From an uncultured Sphingomonas sp. (lineage in GTDB: Bacteria > Pseudomonadota > Alphaproteobacteria > Sphingomonadales > Sphingomonadaceae): 64,000 nt of DNA. The notes beneath the pieces are model-generated. The model worked only from the letters and a program-made list of their open reading frames with translations. It had not been told where the DNA came from and did no database searches. The position numbers and the translations under genes were made by a program. The stretch lies in assembly GCA_913776045.1 (NCBI GenBank), contig CAJYOI010000041.1, forward strand, positions 124,001-188,000. The letters are read 5' to 3'. Shown piece by piece: positions 26,183-36,892 of the stretch. Every line of letters begins with the position of its first letter. Position 1 is the stretch's first letter.

Positions 26183-26851
26183 ATGGCAGATGAACCCAGC
26201 TCACGAAACTCGGCGGAGGTCCATGAGCACTTCCACTCATATCTAATGAAGTTCAACTATGGCGGAGAGTTCGGTTCCGGCGACAAGCGCGCGGCCGCCG
26301 ACGTCCACGGATTTCTCGAGGTCAGCGAGCAGGAGCCCCTCGAAGTTGGGGACATCGCCCTGTGGCACGGGACCGGAGAGCGCCGCTGGGAATTGGGTTG
26401 GGTCGTCGAGATACGCCGCCGGCACCCTTTCTGGCAGGAATACCTTGTCCAGAGCGTCTTCGACGGTTCCCGCAGCTGGCTGACCGACAATGGCATCGCG
26501 TTCCTCGAGCGCGGGCGTCACCAATACTGCTGGCACTGGACCGACCGGCAGCTCGCCCTGAAGGATCGCTGGCTGGCATCCGGCCCGGCGCGCCCGACCG
26601 GAGTGGAGCAGCCGGTTTCGGCATCTCACATCTCGTTCGGTGCTGACCGCGAGGTGACGCTGGTGGCGACCGGCGAGACCGGTGCCGTCCGCGAGACATA
26701 CAAGCGATCGTTTCCCGACTGGCGGAAAGTGACGAAGGCCCAGATGGGCGAATTCCTCGCGGAATGCGCGACCGAACACGCGCGTTCGGTTCTGAGGTCG
26801 AGGCGCAAGGAACGACGCGGTAAGCGTGAAGCTGCTGCGGCGAAATCCTGA
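26183..26851 (+). CDS. Hypothetical protein
   Basis: A 222-residue product of unknown family. It is Trp-rich (ERRWELGWVVEI, QYCWHWTDRQLALKDRW) and ends in a basic tail (RSRRKERRGKREAAAAKS) that could bind nucleic acid. The ATG at 26183 follows AAAGGA. It lies between two SRAP loci on the opposite strand. Confidence 0.58.
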   Translation: MADEPSSRNSAEVHEHFHSYLMKFNYGGEFGSGDKRAAADVHGFLEVSEQEPLEVGDIALWHGTGERRWELGWVVEIRRRHPFWQEYLVQSVFDGSRSWLTDNGIAFLERGRHQYCWHWTDRQLALKDRWLASGPARPTGVEQPVSASHISFGADREVTLVATGETGAVRETYKRSFPDWRKVTKAQMGEFLAECATEHARSVLRSRRKERRGKREAAAAKS

Positions 26852-26866
26852 CCGCCCTCGGATCCG

Positions 26867-27526
26867 CTAGAGCAGCGCCATCTGCGGCTGCGTGCCGGGT
26901 GGCCCCTCGCCGCTCCTCCACGCATCCTCGGTTCGAATGACGTCCAGGCGCGAGGCCGCGAACGGCGGTCGGAACATGAAGCGGATCACGTCCTGGATCG
27001 AGCCATGCAGCCACCGTTCGTGGTCCTCGGGATCGAGCAGCACCGGCATGCGATCATTCGTCGGCGGGATCGCCTCGTTCGCGTCCATCGTCATTCCGGC
27101 GTAGACCGGCCCCTGCTCCGGGATGTTCCGACAGAAGCCGGCCCACGCGACGATCGGTCGATCCCGAACCGCGAACCAGGTCCGCGTCTTCGATCCCGCA
27201 TCTCCGTCGGGATTGGCGAAATGGGTGATGGGGATAAGGCAGCGGTAGCGCGGGTCGACCACCATCTGCTCCCACATCGGATTGGTGAGATCGGCGACCA
27301 TGCCGACGCGGCCCGGCGCGTCGCCGTTCGCCCGCATCTCCTTCGTCAGCCGGGGAAAGCCCCACGTCATAGACCGGAGCCGGCGATGGTCATTTGCTTC
27401 ATGCACGACGAGCCCCGGCAGACCCTCGACCGTCTCGTCAGGCACGACGAGGCCGGGCACCGGATCTGCACCGAATGTCGCGGCGACATCGGCCACACTG
27501 GCTCTAAGCGCGTGCAAGCGGGACAT
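26867..27526 (-). CDS. SRAP-family pseudoenzyme
   Basis: A 219-residue paralogue of the SRAP gene at 24604; the fold-defining motifs are kept (LRSMTWGFPRL, MWEQMVVDPRYRCLIPITHF, AGMTMDANEAIPPTNDRMPV). Every catalytic residue is changed: Cys2 to Ser (MSR), Asn to Gly (RVGMVADL), Glu to His (ITHF), His to Asn (TNDRM). It therefore cannot form the usual abasic-site crosslink. A ribosome site GAGGTGG precedes the ATG, and a LexA-like box lies about 40 bases upstream, so it is probably expressed. Confidence 0.85.
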   Translation of the reverse strand: MSRLHALRASVADVAATFGADPVPGLVVPDETVEGLPGLVVHEANDHRRLRSMTWGFPRLTKEMRANGDAPGRVGMVADLTNPMWEQMVVDPRYRCLIPITHFANPDGDAGSKTRTWFAVRDRPIVAWAGFCRNIPEQGPVYAGMTMDANEAIPPTNDRMPVLLDPEDHERWLHGSIQDVIRFMFRPPFAASRLDVIRTEDAWRSGEGPPGTQPQMALL

Positions 27527-27564
27527 GATCCACCTCGCGACTCCATTTCCCCGTCATTACCATA

Positions 27565-27579
27565 GAACAAAATGGAAAC
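27565..27579 (-). promoter_or_regulatory. LexA-like box before SRAP pseudoenzyme
   Basis: GAAC-AAAATGG-AAAC: one mismatch from the alphaproteobacterial GAAC-N7-GAAC SOS box. About 39 bases upstream of the 27526 start. Confidence 0.5.
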
Positions 27580-27625
27580 GAAATTACTGAGGAGTCGCCC
27601 AGGCGACACAGTCCGCAATGCCCGA

Positions 27626-28216
27626 TCAGTTGCCCACCGCCCCGGCCCATCGCGACGATGGCGTCCTGAATGTGATGGACCAGCGCGGTCGATCCATCTC
27701 GACGATGCTGTGTTCCCAGTCGTGCCGCGCCTCCCCCGCCATGTGGTATGCGCCGCGCGGCTCCAGCGGGACGGAGATCCTGTCGAACCCACCGGGAGGC
27801 CGTCGGCGTCGGAAGCGCATGTTCGCCGGCGCGCCAAGCGAGAGGCCGAGGACATGCTCGTATATGGGCCGATCACGGTGCCAGCCGATCCCTGCACCCG
27901 GGTCGTAGCGGATTAGCAGCGCCTGGATCAGATCGTCGGGATCCAACCCGGCGAACGCCGCCATCCGATCACGGATCGACAGCAACCAGTCGGGCATGGG
28001 ATCCGCCCTCGCGACCCGGTGCGTATCGAAATCGTAGTTGAACCCGAACGAGGTCGTCAGCCGCTTACCTTCCCACCCCTGGAAGCGGAACGGTGTGAGG
28101 GCCGTCGCGTCGATGCGGGACACCAGTTCCCGCTCCTCCTCCCCCGTCACCAGATCGATGGCACGCGCGAGGCCGGGGAGAACCGGGGCGTCGAATAGGT
28201 CGAACATGGCAGTCAT
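27626..28216 (-). CDS. AlkB-like 2OG-Fe(II) dioxygenase
   Basis: A 196-residue product. AlkB-family enzymes remove alkyl groups from DNA or RNA bases oxidatively. Visible motifs: SFGFNYDF substrate region, iron ligands GWHRDRP (HxD) and a later His in RHDWEHSI, and the 2-oxoglutarate-binding RWSITFRT arginine. Starts at 28216 or 28207 are both possible; neither has a good ribosome site. It is divergent from imuA with the shared LexA box between them. Confidence 0.88.
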   Translation of the reverse strand: MTAMFDLFDAPVLPGLARAIDLVTGEEERELVSRIDATALTPFRFQGWEGKRLTTSFGFNYDFDTHRVARADPMPDWLLSIRDRMAAFAGLDPDDLIQALLIRYDPGAGIGWHRDRPIYEHVLGLSLGAPANMRFRRRRPPGGFDRISVPLEPRGAYHMAGEARHDWEHSIVEMDRPRWSITFRTPSSRWAGAVGN

Positions 28217-28285
28217 ATCGACATCATGTCGTGTCGTTTCACCTTCGAGGACGGACGCCCATTGACTCAGAACGGACAAACATAC

Positions 28286-28300
28286 GAACAAATAGGGAAC
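28286..28300 (+). promoter_or_regulatory. LexA (SOS) box before imuA
   Basis: GAAC-AAATAGG-GAAC, an exact match to the alphaproteobacterial GAAC-N7-GAAC form, 33 bases before imuA and in the shared region with the alkB-like gene. Confidence 0.8.
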
Positions 28301-28332
28301 AATCAACCCGCTTCCCGCGTCTCGTCTTCACC

Positions 28333-29061
28333 ATGCAGCCGTCTGCCGTCCTCGATGATCTCCGCAGCCGCATCGCGCGCATCGAGGGTTCGGGCACCCG
28401 CCATCCGACGCTCCCCTTCGGCGTCGCCGCGATCGACGATCACATCCCGGCGGGCGGCATCGCGACCGGTGCGCTCCACGAGGTGGCCGGCAGTCGGGAG
28501 CTGGCCGACGACGCTGCCGCCACTGTCTTCCTGGCCGGCATCCTGGCGAGGACGGAGGGCACCGTCTTCTGGTGCCTGTGCTGGCGCGACCTGTTCGCCC
28601 CCGCCCTGCATCTAGCCGGCCTGCATCCCGACCGGGTCGTGTTCGTCGAGGCCGGCAGCGACACCAACGTGCTCGTCGCGATGGAGGAATGCCTACGCCA
28701 TCCCGGCCTCGGGGGTGTGGTCGGCGAACTGAAGAAGATGACGCTCACCGCGTCGCGGCGCCTGCAGCTGGCCGCCGAGCAATCGGGCGTGCCCGCGTTC
28801 GTGTTCCGGCGATTTTCGGCGGTGGAGGCCGAGACCGAGGGCAGCGCCGCCACGACGCGCTGGCGGCTGCAGGCCACTCCGAGCGAGCGGCTGGAGATGC
28901 CGAGCCTCGGGCGGCCGCGCTGGCAGCTCGCGCTCGAGCGTGCGCGCGGAGGCGAGCCGAAGGTCTGGACAGTCGAGGCCTGCGATGCAGCTGGACGCAT
29001 CGCACTGCCCGGTGGCACCGCCACGCCCCCACGGGTGTCCGAGGATCGTCGCGTCGCCTGA
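28333..29061 (+). CDS. imuA: ImuA, RecA-like mutasome protein
   Basis: A 242-residue RecA/SulA-like protein that partners ImuB and DnaE2 in damage-induced mutagenic translesion synthesis. Recognisable motifs are PFGVAAIDDHIPAGGIATGALHEVAG and the ELKKMTLTASRRLQLAAE region. The gene is separated from imuB-dnaE2 by an opposite-strand HEPN gene, which is unusual, as the three genes are commonly contiguous. A perfect SOS box precedes it. Confidence 0.88.
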   Translation: MQPSAVLDDLRSRIARIEGSGTRHPTLPFGVAAIDDHIPAGGIATGALHEVAGSRELADDAAATVFLAGILARTEGTVFWCLCWRDLFAPALHLAGLHPDRVVFVEAGSDTNVLVAMEECLRHPGLGGVVGELKKMTLTASRRLQLAAEQSGVPAFVFRRFSAVEAETEGSAATTRWRLQATPSERLEMPSLGRPRWQLALERARGGEPKVWTVEACDAAGRIALPGGTATPPRVSEDRRVA

Positions 29062-29066
29062 CGCCG

Positions 29067-29876
29067 TCAGGCCTCCAGGGACGCCGCGTCGAACGCCGCG
29101 ATTGCGGGAATCTGCTCCTCGACCAAGTCCCTGAAGGCGTCGAACGCGCGGTAGCAATGGTCGCGCTCGATCGCGAGCAGGTCCGCGACCTGGTCCAGCC
29201 CGAGGGGTTCGGTGCCGCCGATGCCGTAGGCCACCGCGCCGTCCTTGCCGACGATCCGGGTTACGGCGCCGGTGATCCCGATCACGAAGCGCGCGGAGAA
29301 GCGGTGCTGATACGCATTCCGGAAGTCTTCGGTCGCCTCCTTGAACGCCGTGCCGGCGATCGGCTCCACCCTTCGCTTGAACGCCCCATACTTCCGCCAC
29401 CCCGAGCAGATCGGATCGACGAGATGCAGGTAGAGTGCCCGGACGTCAGGGAACTCGTCCTTCCAGTCGTTTCCGTCGCGGGTGCGGTTGGCCTGATGGG
29501 CGAGCGTCCCCGCCGCGAAGGCGAAGCGCGACTTGATCGCGTAGGGCAGCCCGAGCGAGACGGTGCCCAGGGTGTCGATGAACTCTTGCGTCGCCGCGAG
29601 GCGCTCTTCGTCGTCGAGCGTCTCGATTACCCGCGCCCATGCCCGCAGCCGATGGACGTTGTGGGTCAGGTCGTTGACGATGTTCGCCAGCTCGGTCGCG
29701 TATTTGCCCAGCATCTGCGAATAGATCATCCAGACGAAGCTGCCGCGCTCGGGCGACGTCCACCAACGGTAGGGCAGGAACCGCCCCTCTATCTCCTTGG
29801 CGTCGAGAGCCTCGCGATAGGCGGTGAACAGACGAACCGCCTGCGCGGACTGCTTGCGCGTGAACTCGTCGGCCAT
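29067..29876 (-). CDS. HEPN-domain protein (Cthe_2314-like)
   Basis: A 269-residue helical product. FRNAYQHRF (Arg186, His191) fits the HEPN Rx4H ribonuclease motif. It stands between imuA and imuB, on the opposite strand, ending 5 bases from imuA's stop. The ATG at 29876 has only a distant ribosome site; upstream in-frame starts up to 30101 would overlap the imuB promoter. A toxin or abortive-infection nuclease role is inferred only from the motif. Confidence 0.65.
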   Translation of the reverse strand: MADEFTRKQSAQAVRLFTAYREALDAKEIEGRFLPYRWWTSPERGSFVWMIYSQMLGKYATELANIVNDLTHNVHRLRAWARVIETLDDEERLAATQEFIDTLGTVSLGLPYAIKSRFAFAAGTLAHQANRTRDGNDWKDEFPDVRALYLHLVDPICSGWRKYGAFKRRVEPIAGTAFKEATEDFRNAYQHRFSARFVIGITGAVTRIVGKDGAVAYGIGGTEPLGLDQVADLLAIERDHCYRAFDAFRDLVEEQIPAIAAFDAASLEA

Positions 29877-30187
29877 CAGGTCCGTGCGCTCCGCACTCGC
29901 TCGAACATCACCACATCCACCTAGACTATCCCCTCGCGTCGTTCCGTCCGGAAAATGGGGTGTCGTCTGCGCCGATTGTAGTGGAGGCGCGCCGCCGACC
30001 GCCGATGTGATCCTAGTCGAATACCCAAGCTGGGACGGAACCGCGGACAAGCCGCTTGACGACTCGCCCACCGATGATCGAACAAAAAGGGAACGAATCA
30101 ACCAACATCCGAGTCTCCGGCGATTGAAATGCCTCTGTGTTCTGCCCCGTCGAATGATTGCGCCTCGCCCGCGCGGGGTGGCTGACC
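29877..30187. other. Intergenic region before imuB
   Basis: 311 bases without a credible gene. It contains the second SOS box at 30080-30094 and the promoter region for the divergent HEPN and imuB genes. Confidence 0.6.
30080..30094 (+). promoter_or_regulatory. LexA (SOS) box before imuB-dnaE2
   Basis: GAAC-AAAAAGG-GAAC, exact match to GAAC-N7-GAAC. Its N7 differs from the imuA box by a single base. About 94 bases before the imuB start. Confidence 0.8.
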
Positions 30188-31729
30188 GTGCGGCGGATCG
30201 TGTCCATCCACCTGCCGACTTGGCCGACCGACAGGATCAGGCGGAAGGGCGGCGGTCGGCCTGAAGGCAGCGCCCTGCCGCTCGCGACCGCGCTACCCGA
30301 GCATGGCCGTCGCGTGATCGCGGCGGTGGACGAGGATGCGCGCCGGCTCGGCATCGCACCCGGCATGACCGTCACGCGCGCCCGTTCGCTGGCACCCGAC
30401 CTCTCGGTGATGGATGCCGATCCCGATGGTGATCTCGACGGACTGCGCCGCCTCGCGCTCTGGGCCGGCAAGCGATACTCGCCCATTGTCGCCCCGGACC
30501 CGCCCGACGGAATCTGGCTCGACGTCACCGGCTGCGCGCACCTGTTCGAAGGCGAGAAGCCTCTGCTCAAGGACATCCTGCGCCGCGTCACCGGAGCCGG
30601 CATGGCGTGCCAGCTCGCCGTGGCCGATACAGCCGGCTGCGCGCACGCGGTCGCCCGCTGCGTGCCGTCCGGGCGTCCGAGCATCATCGAGCCCGGCGCG
30701 ACGCGCGCCGCCCTATCCATCCTTCCCGTCTCGGCGCTCCGCATCGAACCCGGCGTCGCCGTCGAGTTGCGGCGGATAGGCTTCGAGCGCGTGGAACAAC
30801 TGATCGCGGCCCCACGGGCGCCGTTGGCCAAGCGGTTCGGCCGCCAGCTCCACCGGCGGCTGGACCAGGCGCTCGGTCAGATCTCCGAACCCATCGACCC
30901 GATCTTCCCTGGCGAGATGCCGCACGTCCGGCGCGGCCTGCTCGAACCGATCGCCACCGCCGACGCCTTCGCGCAAGTCATCGGCGATCTCGCCGCCGAC
31001 ATCGTCGCCGACCTGACGAAGGCGGGCACGGGCGCGCGCCGGCTGGACCTCCACTTCCACCGCGTCGACGGCCACACCCAGGCGGTTCGCGTCAGCACCG
31101 CAAAGCCGACACGCGAGGCGCGCCACATCGCCAAGCTGCTGTGCCAGCGCATCGAGGCCGTCGATCCCGGCATGGGAGTGGAGGCCATGACGCTGCTCGC
31201 TCCGCTCGTGCAGCCGATGGGCGCGGCGCAGGTCGGCTCGGTGCTGACGGCCGACCGCCGCGGTCCCGACCTCGCCGCCATCGTCGACACCCTCGCCAAC
31301 CGCTTCGGCGCGCGCAACCTCTACCGGACCCAGCCCCGCGAGAGCACGATGCCCGAACGAGAGGTCCGCGACGTCCCAGCCCTTGCGACGCAGGGCGGCA
31401 ACGGCTGGGACGACGACCTTCCGCGCCCGTCCCGGATGATAAGCCCACCCGAGGCGGTCGAGGTCATGGCAATGCTGCCGGACCACCCGCCCGCCATGTT
31501 CATATGGCGCGGCAGACGTCACCGGGTCGCGCAGGCCGACGGCCCCGAGCGCCTGCATGGCGAATGGTGGCGGGAGGCAGGGCACGAAGCCGACACGCCC
31601 TATGCCGTTCGAGACTATTTCCAGGTCGAGACGACGACCGGCGGCCGATACTGGCTGTTCCGGCTGGGAGATGGCGAACGCGCAGCGACGGGACCGATGC
31701 GCTGGTTCATCCACGGAGCGTTCGCATGA
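30188..31729 (+). CDS. imuB: ImuB, Y-family polymerase-like mutasome protein
   Basis: A 513-residue Y-family-related protein. ImuB carries no polymerase activity; consistent with that, the catalytic N-terminal aspartate motif is replaced by [10 protein letters not shown]. It recruits DnaE2 to the sliding clamp. The GTG at 30188 gives the family N-terminus ([16 protein letters not shown]). Its stop overlaps the dnaE2 start (ATGA at 31726-31729). Confidence 0.88.
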   Translation: MRRIVSIHLPTWPTDRIRRKGGGRPEGSALPLATALPEHGRRVIAAVDEDARRLGIAPGMTVTRARSLAPDLSVMDADPDGDLDGLRRLALWAGKRYSPIVAPDPPDGIWLDVTGCAHLFEGEKPLLKDILRRVTGAGMACQLAVADTAGCAHAVARCVPSGRPSIIEPGATRAALSILPVSALRIEPGVAVELRRIGFERVEQLIAAPRAPLAKRFGRQLHRRLDQALGQISEPIDPIFPGEMPHVRRGLLEPIATADAFAQVIGDLAADIVADLTKAGTGARRLDLHFHRVDGHTQAVRVSTAKPTREARHIAKLLCQRIEAVDPGMGVEAMTLLAPLVQPMGAAQVGSVLTADRRGPDLAAIVDTLANRFGARNLYRTQPRESTMPEREVRDVPALATQGGNGWDDDLPRPSRMISPPEAVEVMAMLPDHPPAMFIWRGRRHRVAQADGPERLHGEWWREAGHEADTPYAVRDYFQVETTTGGRYWLFRLGDGERAATGPMRWFIHGAFA

Positions 31730-34700
31730 GCGACGACGATCCGCTCGACGGCGCCCGATACGTCGAACTCCAAGTCACGACGCACTTCTCTTTCCTGCGC
31801 GGCGCATCCAGCCCGGAGGAGCTGTTCTCCGCCGCCGCGCTGCTCGGCCTTCCCGCCCTCGGCATCGTCGACCGCAACACCTTCGGGGGTCTGGTCCGCG
31901 CGTGGGACGGGCAGAAAGTAACCGGCGTCCGTTCCATACCAGGCTGCCGCGTCGATCTGACCTGCGGCACATCGCTGCTGCTCTACCCGAAGGACCGCTC
32001 CGCATACTCGCGGCTGTGTCGCATGCTCACCGTCGGCAAGACCCGCGCCGGCAAGGGAGGCTGCCATCTTGCCTGGTCCGACGTGGAGGAGTGGACCGAG
32101 GGCGTGATCGGGATCCTCGTGCCGGACCGGGCGGACGCTACCACCGGCTCCGCTCTCGCCCGGCTCGTCCGCGTGTTCGACGATCGCGCATACATGGCCC
32201 TCTCGATCCGACGACGCCCCCGAGATGCGATCAGGCTGCGCGACCTTGCCGCCATGGCCGCTACTGTCGGCGTCGCGACCGTCGCCACGGGCGACGTTCT
32301 CTATCATTCGCCCGACCGGCGGCTGCTGCAGGATGTGGTGAGCTGCATAAGGGAGAAGTGCACGGTCGACACGCTCGGTCGGCGGCGCGAGCGGTTCGCC
32401 GACCGGCACCTGAAGGACGTCGACGAGATGGAGCGGCTGTTCGCCCGCTATCTCGGCGACACCACGCCGCTCGCTCGGAGCGTCGAGATCGCCCGCGCCT
32501 GCTCATTCGACCTAGGCGACCTGACCTACACATATCCGGACGAGATCGGGGACAGCGGTCTGACGCCGCAGCAGGAGCTGGAGCGGCTCACCTGGATCAA
32601 GGCGCCGGATCGGTATCCCGACGGCATTCCCGCCGAGGTCCGTCATCAGCTCGAGCACGAACTCGGCCTGATCGCCGAACTGGCCTACGCGCCATACTTC
32701 CTCACCGTGCATTCGATCGTCGCCTTCGCGCGCTCGAAGGGGATCCTGTGCCAGGGGCGCGGCAGCGCGGCCAACTCCGCCGTCTGCTTCGTGCTGGGCA
32801 TCACCTCGATCGACCCGGTGAAGTCGGAGCTGCTGTTCGAACGGTTCGTGTCGCTGGAGCGCCGCGAGCCACCCGACATCGACGTGGACTTCGAGCATGA
32901 GCGCCGGGAGGAGGTGATCCAGTGGATCTACCAGACCTACGGGCGCGAGCGCTCGGCGCTGACTGCCGTAGTGACCCGGTTCCGGGCGCGCGGCGCGGTG
33001 CGCGAAGTTGGCAAGGCGCTCGGGCTCACCGAGGACGTGGTTGGCGGTCTCGCCAGCCAGGTCTGGGGCTGGAGCCGCGAGGGCGTCGAGGCTCGCCATG
33101 CCGAGGAGCTGAACCTCGACACCGCCGACCGGCGGCTGGCGCTCACCCTCGAACTCTCCCGCATCCTAATCAACACGCCGCGCCACACGTCACAGCACCC
33201 CGGTGGCTTCGTGCTGACGCTCGGCCGGCTCGACGAACTGGTGCCGATCGAACCGGCCGCCATGCCGGACCGCCAGATCCTTGAATGGGACAAGGACGAT
33301 ATCGACGCGCTCGGCTTCATGAAGGTCGACGTGCTCGGGCTCGGGATGCTCGGCTGCATGCGCCGCGCGTTCGAGCTGCTGGAGCACGACAAGGGCGTCG
33401 CGATGGATCTCGCGTCGATCCCGCATGACGATCCCGCGACCTTCGCCATGATCCAGAAGGCCGACACACTCGGCGTTTTCCAGATCGAGAGCCGGGCGCA
33501 GATGGCGTCGCTCCCGCTGCACAAACCGAGGGAATTCTACGATCTCGTCATCCAGGTGGCGATCGTGCGCCCCGGCCCGATCCAGGGAGACATGGTGCAT
33601 CCCTACCGGCGGCGTCGGGCCGGGCTCGAGCCAGTCATCTACCCGACCGAGGAGTTGCGGAGGGTGTTGGAGAAGACGCTCGGGGTTCCGCTGTTCCAAG
33701 AGCAGGCGATGCGCGTCGCGATCGAGTGCGCCGGCTTCACGGCGAGCGAGGCCGACCTGCTGCGCCGGGCGATGGCCACCTTCAAGCTGACCGGAGGCGT
33801 CTCCCATTTCCGGGACAAGCTGATCGATGGAATGATCGCGCGCGGATACGATCGCGAATTCGCCGAGACCACGTTCAAGCAGATCGAGGGGTTTGGATCC
33901 TACGGCTTCCCCGAAAGCCACGCCGCCTCCTTCGCGCTGATCGCCTACGCATCGTCATGGATGAAGTGCCACCATCCCGACGTGTTCGCCTGCGCCCTGC
34001 TCAACGCCCAGCCGATGGGCTTCTACGCACCGGCGCAGATCGTGCGCGACGCGCGCCAGCATGGCGTGCCCGTCCTGCCCATCGACGTGAACCACAGCCG
34101 GTGGGACTGCACGCTTGAGCCAGGCGGCGGGCGATACCACGCCATCCGCATGGGGCTGCGATACGTGCGCGACCTCAAGAACGAGGATGGTGCGGCCATC
34201 GTGCTCGCCCGCGGCGACGCTGCCTACGCCCACGTGGAGGAAATCCAGCGTCGCGCGGGCGTGAGCGGGCGGGTGCTGGACCGGATCGGGCACGCGAACG
34301 GCTTCGGCACCCTAGACCTGACCCGCCGGGCCGGTCTGTGGGAGGTGAAGGGGCTCGGCCCAGAGGCCCTGCCGCTGTTCGCCGCCGCCGACGAACGCGC
34401 GGGCCAGGCGATGCCGGAGGCGGCGGAGCCGGAGGTCGCGCTACCGCGCATGGGCGACGGCGAAGAGGTGGTGGAGGACTATCGCGCGGTCGGCCTGTCG
34501 CTGCGCGCACACCCCCTTGCCTTCCTGCGCGACGAACTGGTGGCCCGGCGGATGATCACCTGCGCGCAGCTGCGGGACACGCGCGACGGTCGCTGGATCG
34601 ATATCGCCGGCCTCGTCCTGCTCCGGCAGAAGCCCGGATCGGCGAAGGGGGTGATGTTCATCACGCTGGAGGACGAGACCGACGTCGCCAACCTCGTCGT

Positions 34701-35055
34701 CTGGCCCAACCTGTTCGAGAAGCACCGCCGCATCGTGCTCGGCGCGTCGATGATGGGCGTGCGCGGCCAGGTCCAGCGCGAGGGCGACGTGATCCACGTG
34801 ATCGCCCAGCGCCTCGACGACCTGTCGCCGTTGCTGGCCAGCGTGGGCCGACGCGACGACGTCGCCAGCGTCTATCAGGTCAGCCGCGCTGACATCGTCC
34901 GCAGCCCGATGGCACCCGATCCCCGTGATCCGGCGGAACGGGCGCTCGGGCGGGCGCCGCGCGACATCTACATCCCCGACCTGCGCCTCGGTTCGGGGAT
35001 CATCCCCGGGCAGCCGACCGAGGGGATCAAGGTGAAGCCGCGCGACTTCAGGTGA
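31726..35055 (+). CDS. dnaE2: Error-prone DNA polymerase III alpha subunit DnaE2
   Basis: A 1109-residue C-family polymerase, the usual DnaE2 size. The N-terminal PHP domain starts [17 protein letters not shown]; the palm motif [15 protein letters not shown] carries catalytic aspartates; finger and tRNA-like OB-fold regions follow ([15 protein letters not shown]). It extends past lesions in the ImuA/ImuB pathway. Overlaps the imuB stop. Ends 8 bases into the convergent PIN-like gene. Confidence 0.95.
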   Translation: MSDDDPLDGARYVELQVTTHFSFLRGASSPEELFSAAALLGLPALGIVDRNTFGGLVRAWDGQKVTGVRSIPGCRVDLTCGTSLLLYPKDRSAYSRLCRMLTVGKTRAGKGGCHLAWSDVEEWTEGVIGILVPDRADATTGSALARLVRVFDDRAYMALSIRRRPRDAIRLRDLAAMAATVGVATVATGDVLYHSPDRRLLQDVVSCIREKCTVDTLGRRRERFADRHLKDVDEMERLFARYLGDTTPLARSVEIARACSFDLGDLTYTYPDEIGDSGLTPQQELERLTWIKAPDRYPDGIPAEVRHQLEHELGLIAELAYAPYFLTVHSIVAFARSKGILCQGRGSAANSAVCFVLGITSIDPVKSELLFERFVSLERREPPDIDVDFEHERREEVIQWIYQTYGRERSALTAVVTRFRARGAVREVGKALGLTEDVVGGLASQVWGWSREGVEARHAEELNLDTADRRLALTLELSRILINTPRHTSQHPGGFVLTLGRLDELVPIEPAAMPDRQILEWDKDDIDALGFMKVDVLGLGMLGCMRRAFELLEHDKGVAMDLASIPHDDPATFAMIQKADTLGVFQIESRAQMASLPLHKPREFYDLVIQVAIVRPGPIQGDMVHPYRRRRAGLEPVIYPTEELRRVLEKTLGVPLFQEQAMRVAIECAGFTASEADLLRRAMATFKLTGGVSHFRDKLIDGMIARGYDREFAETTFKQIEGFGSYGFPESHAASFALIAYASSWMKCHHPDVFACALLNAQPMGFYAPAQIVRDARQHGVPVLPIDVNHSRWDCTLEPGGGRYHAIRMGLRYVRDLKNEDGAAIVLARGDAAYAHVEEIQRRAGVSGRVLDRIGHANGFGTLDLTRRAGLWEVKGLGPEALPLFAAADERAGQAMPEAAEPEVALPRMGDGEEVVEDYRAVGLSLRAHPLAFLRDELVARRMITCAQLRDTRDGRWIDIAGLVLLRQKPGSAKGVMFITLEDETDVANLVVWPNLFEKHRRIVLGASMMGVRGQVQREGDVIHVIAQRLDDLSPLLASVGRRDDVASVYQVSRADIVRSPMAPDPRDPAERALGRAPRDIYIPDLRLGSGIIPGQPTEGIKVKPRDFR

Positions 35056-36163
35056 GGAAAGACGGATCGGACCATTTCACGATCGAACTCTCGCCCGCTT
35101 CGATCATCTCCGCGATCGGATCGCCCGGAAGGTCTGCACCGCGGTTGCGACCCGCGCCGACGATCTCGACGCATTCGAAGTATCGATTGCGAATGCGCCG
35201 CGCTTCCTTCGCGGGCCACCATCGTTCGAGTTGCTCGACGAGCGCGGGAAAGTCCTCGGTCGCCTCCGGACCGCAGAACATGGTCGACGCGACGTCGACC
35301 AGCGCCCGATCCGCGGACGCGAAGACATACTGCCGGTTCGTATTGTCCCTCAACGTAGAGAGCCTGCCGAACTCGCTCAGATAGGTTACATCCCACGCCG
35401 CGTTGCGAACGCCGAGTATCGCCTCCTCCCTGTCGGCGGCTCGAAGGTCCTTCAGCATCTTCGCGCTGGCGACGCGCGGTCCGAAATACCGGGCGGCATA
35501 CATTGCCGCCGGCCCGGCCAGGATGAAGTCGTCGATCATCCAGTCGAGCAGCGCCAGCATCGATGAGAGCGGGTTGCCACCAACCAGGGCGAGCTGGGCC
35601 GCCTTGAGCATGGCGATGTAGTTGCGGTTCCACCGCATGAGCGGCTTCGAAAGCTCGTGCAGTTCGACCGGCCCAACGTCGCCGAGATCGACGGTGGCCG
35701 TCCGCCGCATTGCGACGTCGATCCATTTGCGGGCGGCGCCTCGGTCGGCAGCCCGGAACCAGCCCAGCTCGCCGTGCGCGACGAGGTCGCCCTGACGATG
35801 AGCCAGTTCGTGAAAGGCGAGCCCAGGTTCGATGTCGAGGTTCATCGTCTGGGCGAAGGCCATGAGGTTGATTGCGACCTCGGTCGGATAATCCCAGACC
35901 CGGGGCGCCCCCTCATTGGCGAGCTGTGCCATCCGGGAGGCTAGGTTCCGGTCCACGACCAGCACCGTCTCCAGGCCATCGACATGCTCGGCGTAGGTGA
36001 GGGCACGGATGTCGAGCAGTCCAACAGGTGGAGCCACGAACCCCGGCACTAGGCACCCGAGCGACATCAGCCGCGAGCCGATCTCCTCGACCTCCTCGAG
36101 CGGAAAATCCGGTTCCAGGAAGATCGCAAAGCTGTCCACGCCGCCGTCGTCCATCCGGTCCAT
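35048..36163 (-). CDS. Hypothetical protein, PIN-like core
   Basis: A 371-residue product. Scattered acidic motifs ([31 protein letters not shown]) resemble the Asp positions of a PIN-like nuclease fold. A separate FHELAH (HExxH) occurs at about 117; this may be a chance match, since no downstream zinc ligand is obvious. AAGGAGG lies 2 bases before the ATG at 36163, and an alternative ATG at 36154 has better spacing. It overlaps the dnaE2 end by 8 bases (convergent). Confidence 0.6.
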   Translation of the reverse strand: MDRMDDGGVDSFAIFLEPDFPLEEVEEIGSRLMSLGCLVPGFVAPPVGLLDIRALTYAEHVDGLETVLVVDRNLASRMAQLANEGAPRVWDYPTEVAINLMAFAQTMNLDIEPGLAFHELAHRQGDLVAHGELGWFRAADRGAARKWIDVAMRRTATVDLGDVGPVELHELSKPLMRWNRNYIAMLKAAQLALVGGNPLSSMLALLDWMIDDFILAGPAAMYAARYFGPRVASAKMLKDLRAADREEAILGVRNAAWDVTYLSEFGRLSTLRDNTNRQYVFASADRALVDVASTMFCGPEATEDFPALVEQLERWWPAKEARRIRNRYFECVEIVGAGRNRGADLPGDPIAEMIEAGESSIVKWSDPSFLT

Positions 36164-36243
36164 CGCCTCCTTCGCCAGTCAGGGCATGAGGCCCTGATGC
36201 GCGATGCAGCTATATGGCCCGATCCGGGTGCAAACGAGGCGGT

Positions 36244-36765
36244 TCAAGTGGCGGCGACGACAGGGTGCGCCGCAGAGGCGGTGCGCTTGGCGACCTCGCG
36301 CAGCATCGGCACCGTGTCCCATTGCTTCGCCGTGATCCATGACTGGGCGACGGACCAGTCCGCCATGAGCGGAACAGCCGCGCCCTCGACCCGATCGATC
36401 ACGAGGACGAAGCCGCCGTCGTCCTCGTGAAAGCCGAAGGCCCAGCCACCGCGCACCTTCACCCAATTCTCGCCGGACCTCGACCGGTAACCGTAGATCG
36501 GCACCACGCAGCGCTGCGTGGCCATCATGCACCAACGCTCGACTTTCTCCAGCTGCTCGACCAACGCGTTCGCAACCAAACCAGCTTCACCGCCACGCAC
36601 ATCAAGGCCGAACCGCAGCCGCTTCCAGCTTGGACCGGAACCGCGGGGTGCCACCATCACATCTGTCATCCCGCCGACGTCGACGAAGGGTTCACTGGGC
36701 GAGCGCCCGGGAAGAACGCCATCGAGATCGCCCCTGGGATGAAAGGTCTGGAAGGTTGAACACAT
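36244..36765 (-). CDS. Hypothetical protein
   Basis: A 173-residue product of unknown family: mostly beta-type with a helix around residues 65-80 (ANALVEQLEKVERWCMM). The ATG at 36669 is an alternative start giving 141 residues; neither start has a strong ribosome site. Stands alone. Confidence 0.5.
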   Translation of the reverse strand: MCSTFQTFHPRGDLDGVLPGRSPSEPFVDVGGMTDVMVAPRGSGPSWKRLRFGLDVRGGEAGLVANALVEQLEKVERWCMMATQRCVVPIYGYRSRSGENWVKVRGGWAFGFHEDDGGFVLVIDRVEGAAVPLMADWSVAQSWITAKQWDTVPMLREVAKRTASAAHPVVAAT

Positions 36766-36892
36766 GCGCGCGGTCTCGATTCGTGGATCTGACCTTCCCG
36801 ATTAGGATGCAATTCTGAACGACCGGTCACCGCTCCGCTCCTCGCATCGGGGTTCATCTTGATGTATACGGACGGCCGGGGGGATTTTCGCG

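Noticed and set aside
30607-31725. Upstream extension of the dnaE2 frame through imuB
   Set aside because: Arg/Pro-rich shadow of imuB; dnaE2 begins at the ATG overlapping the imuB stop with the PHP-domain start.
36755-36761. Fifth member of the palindrome regulon (GTTGAAC)
   Set aside because: Only one half-site; the matching arm is absent and it lies within the coding start of the 36244 gene.
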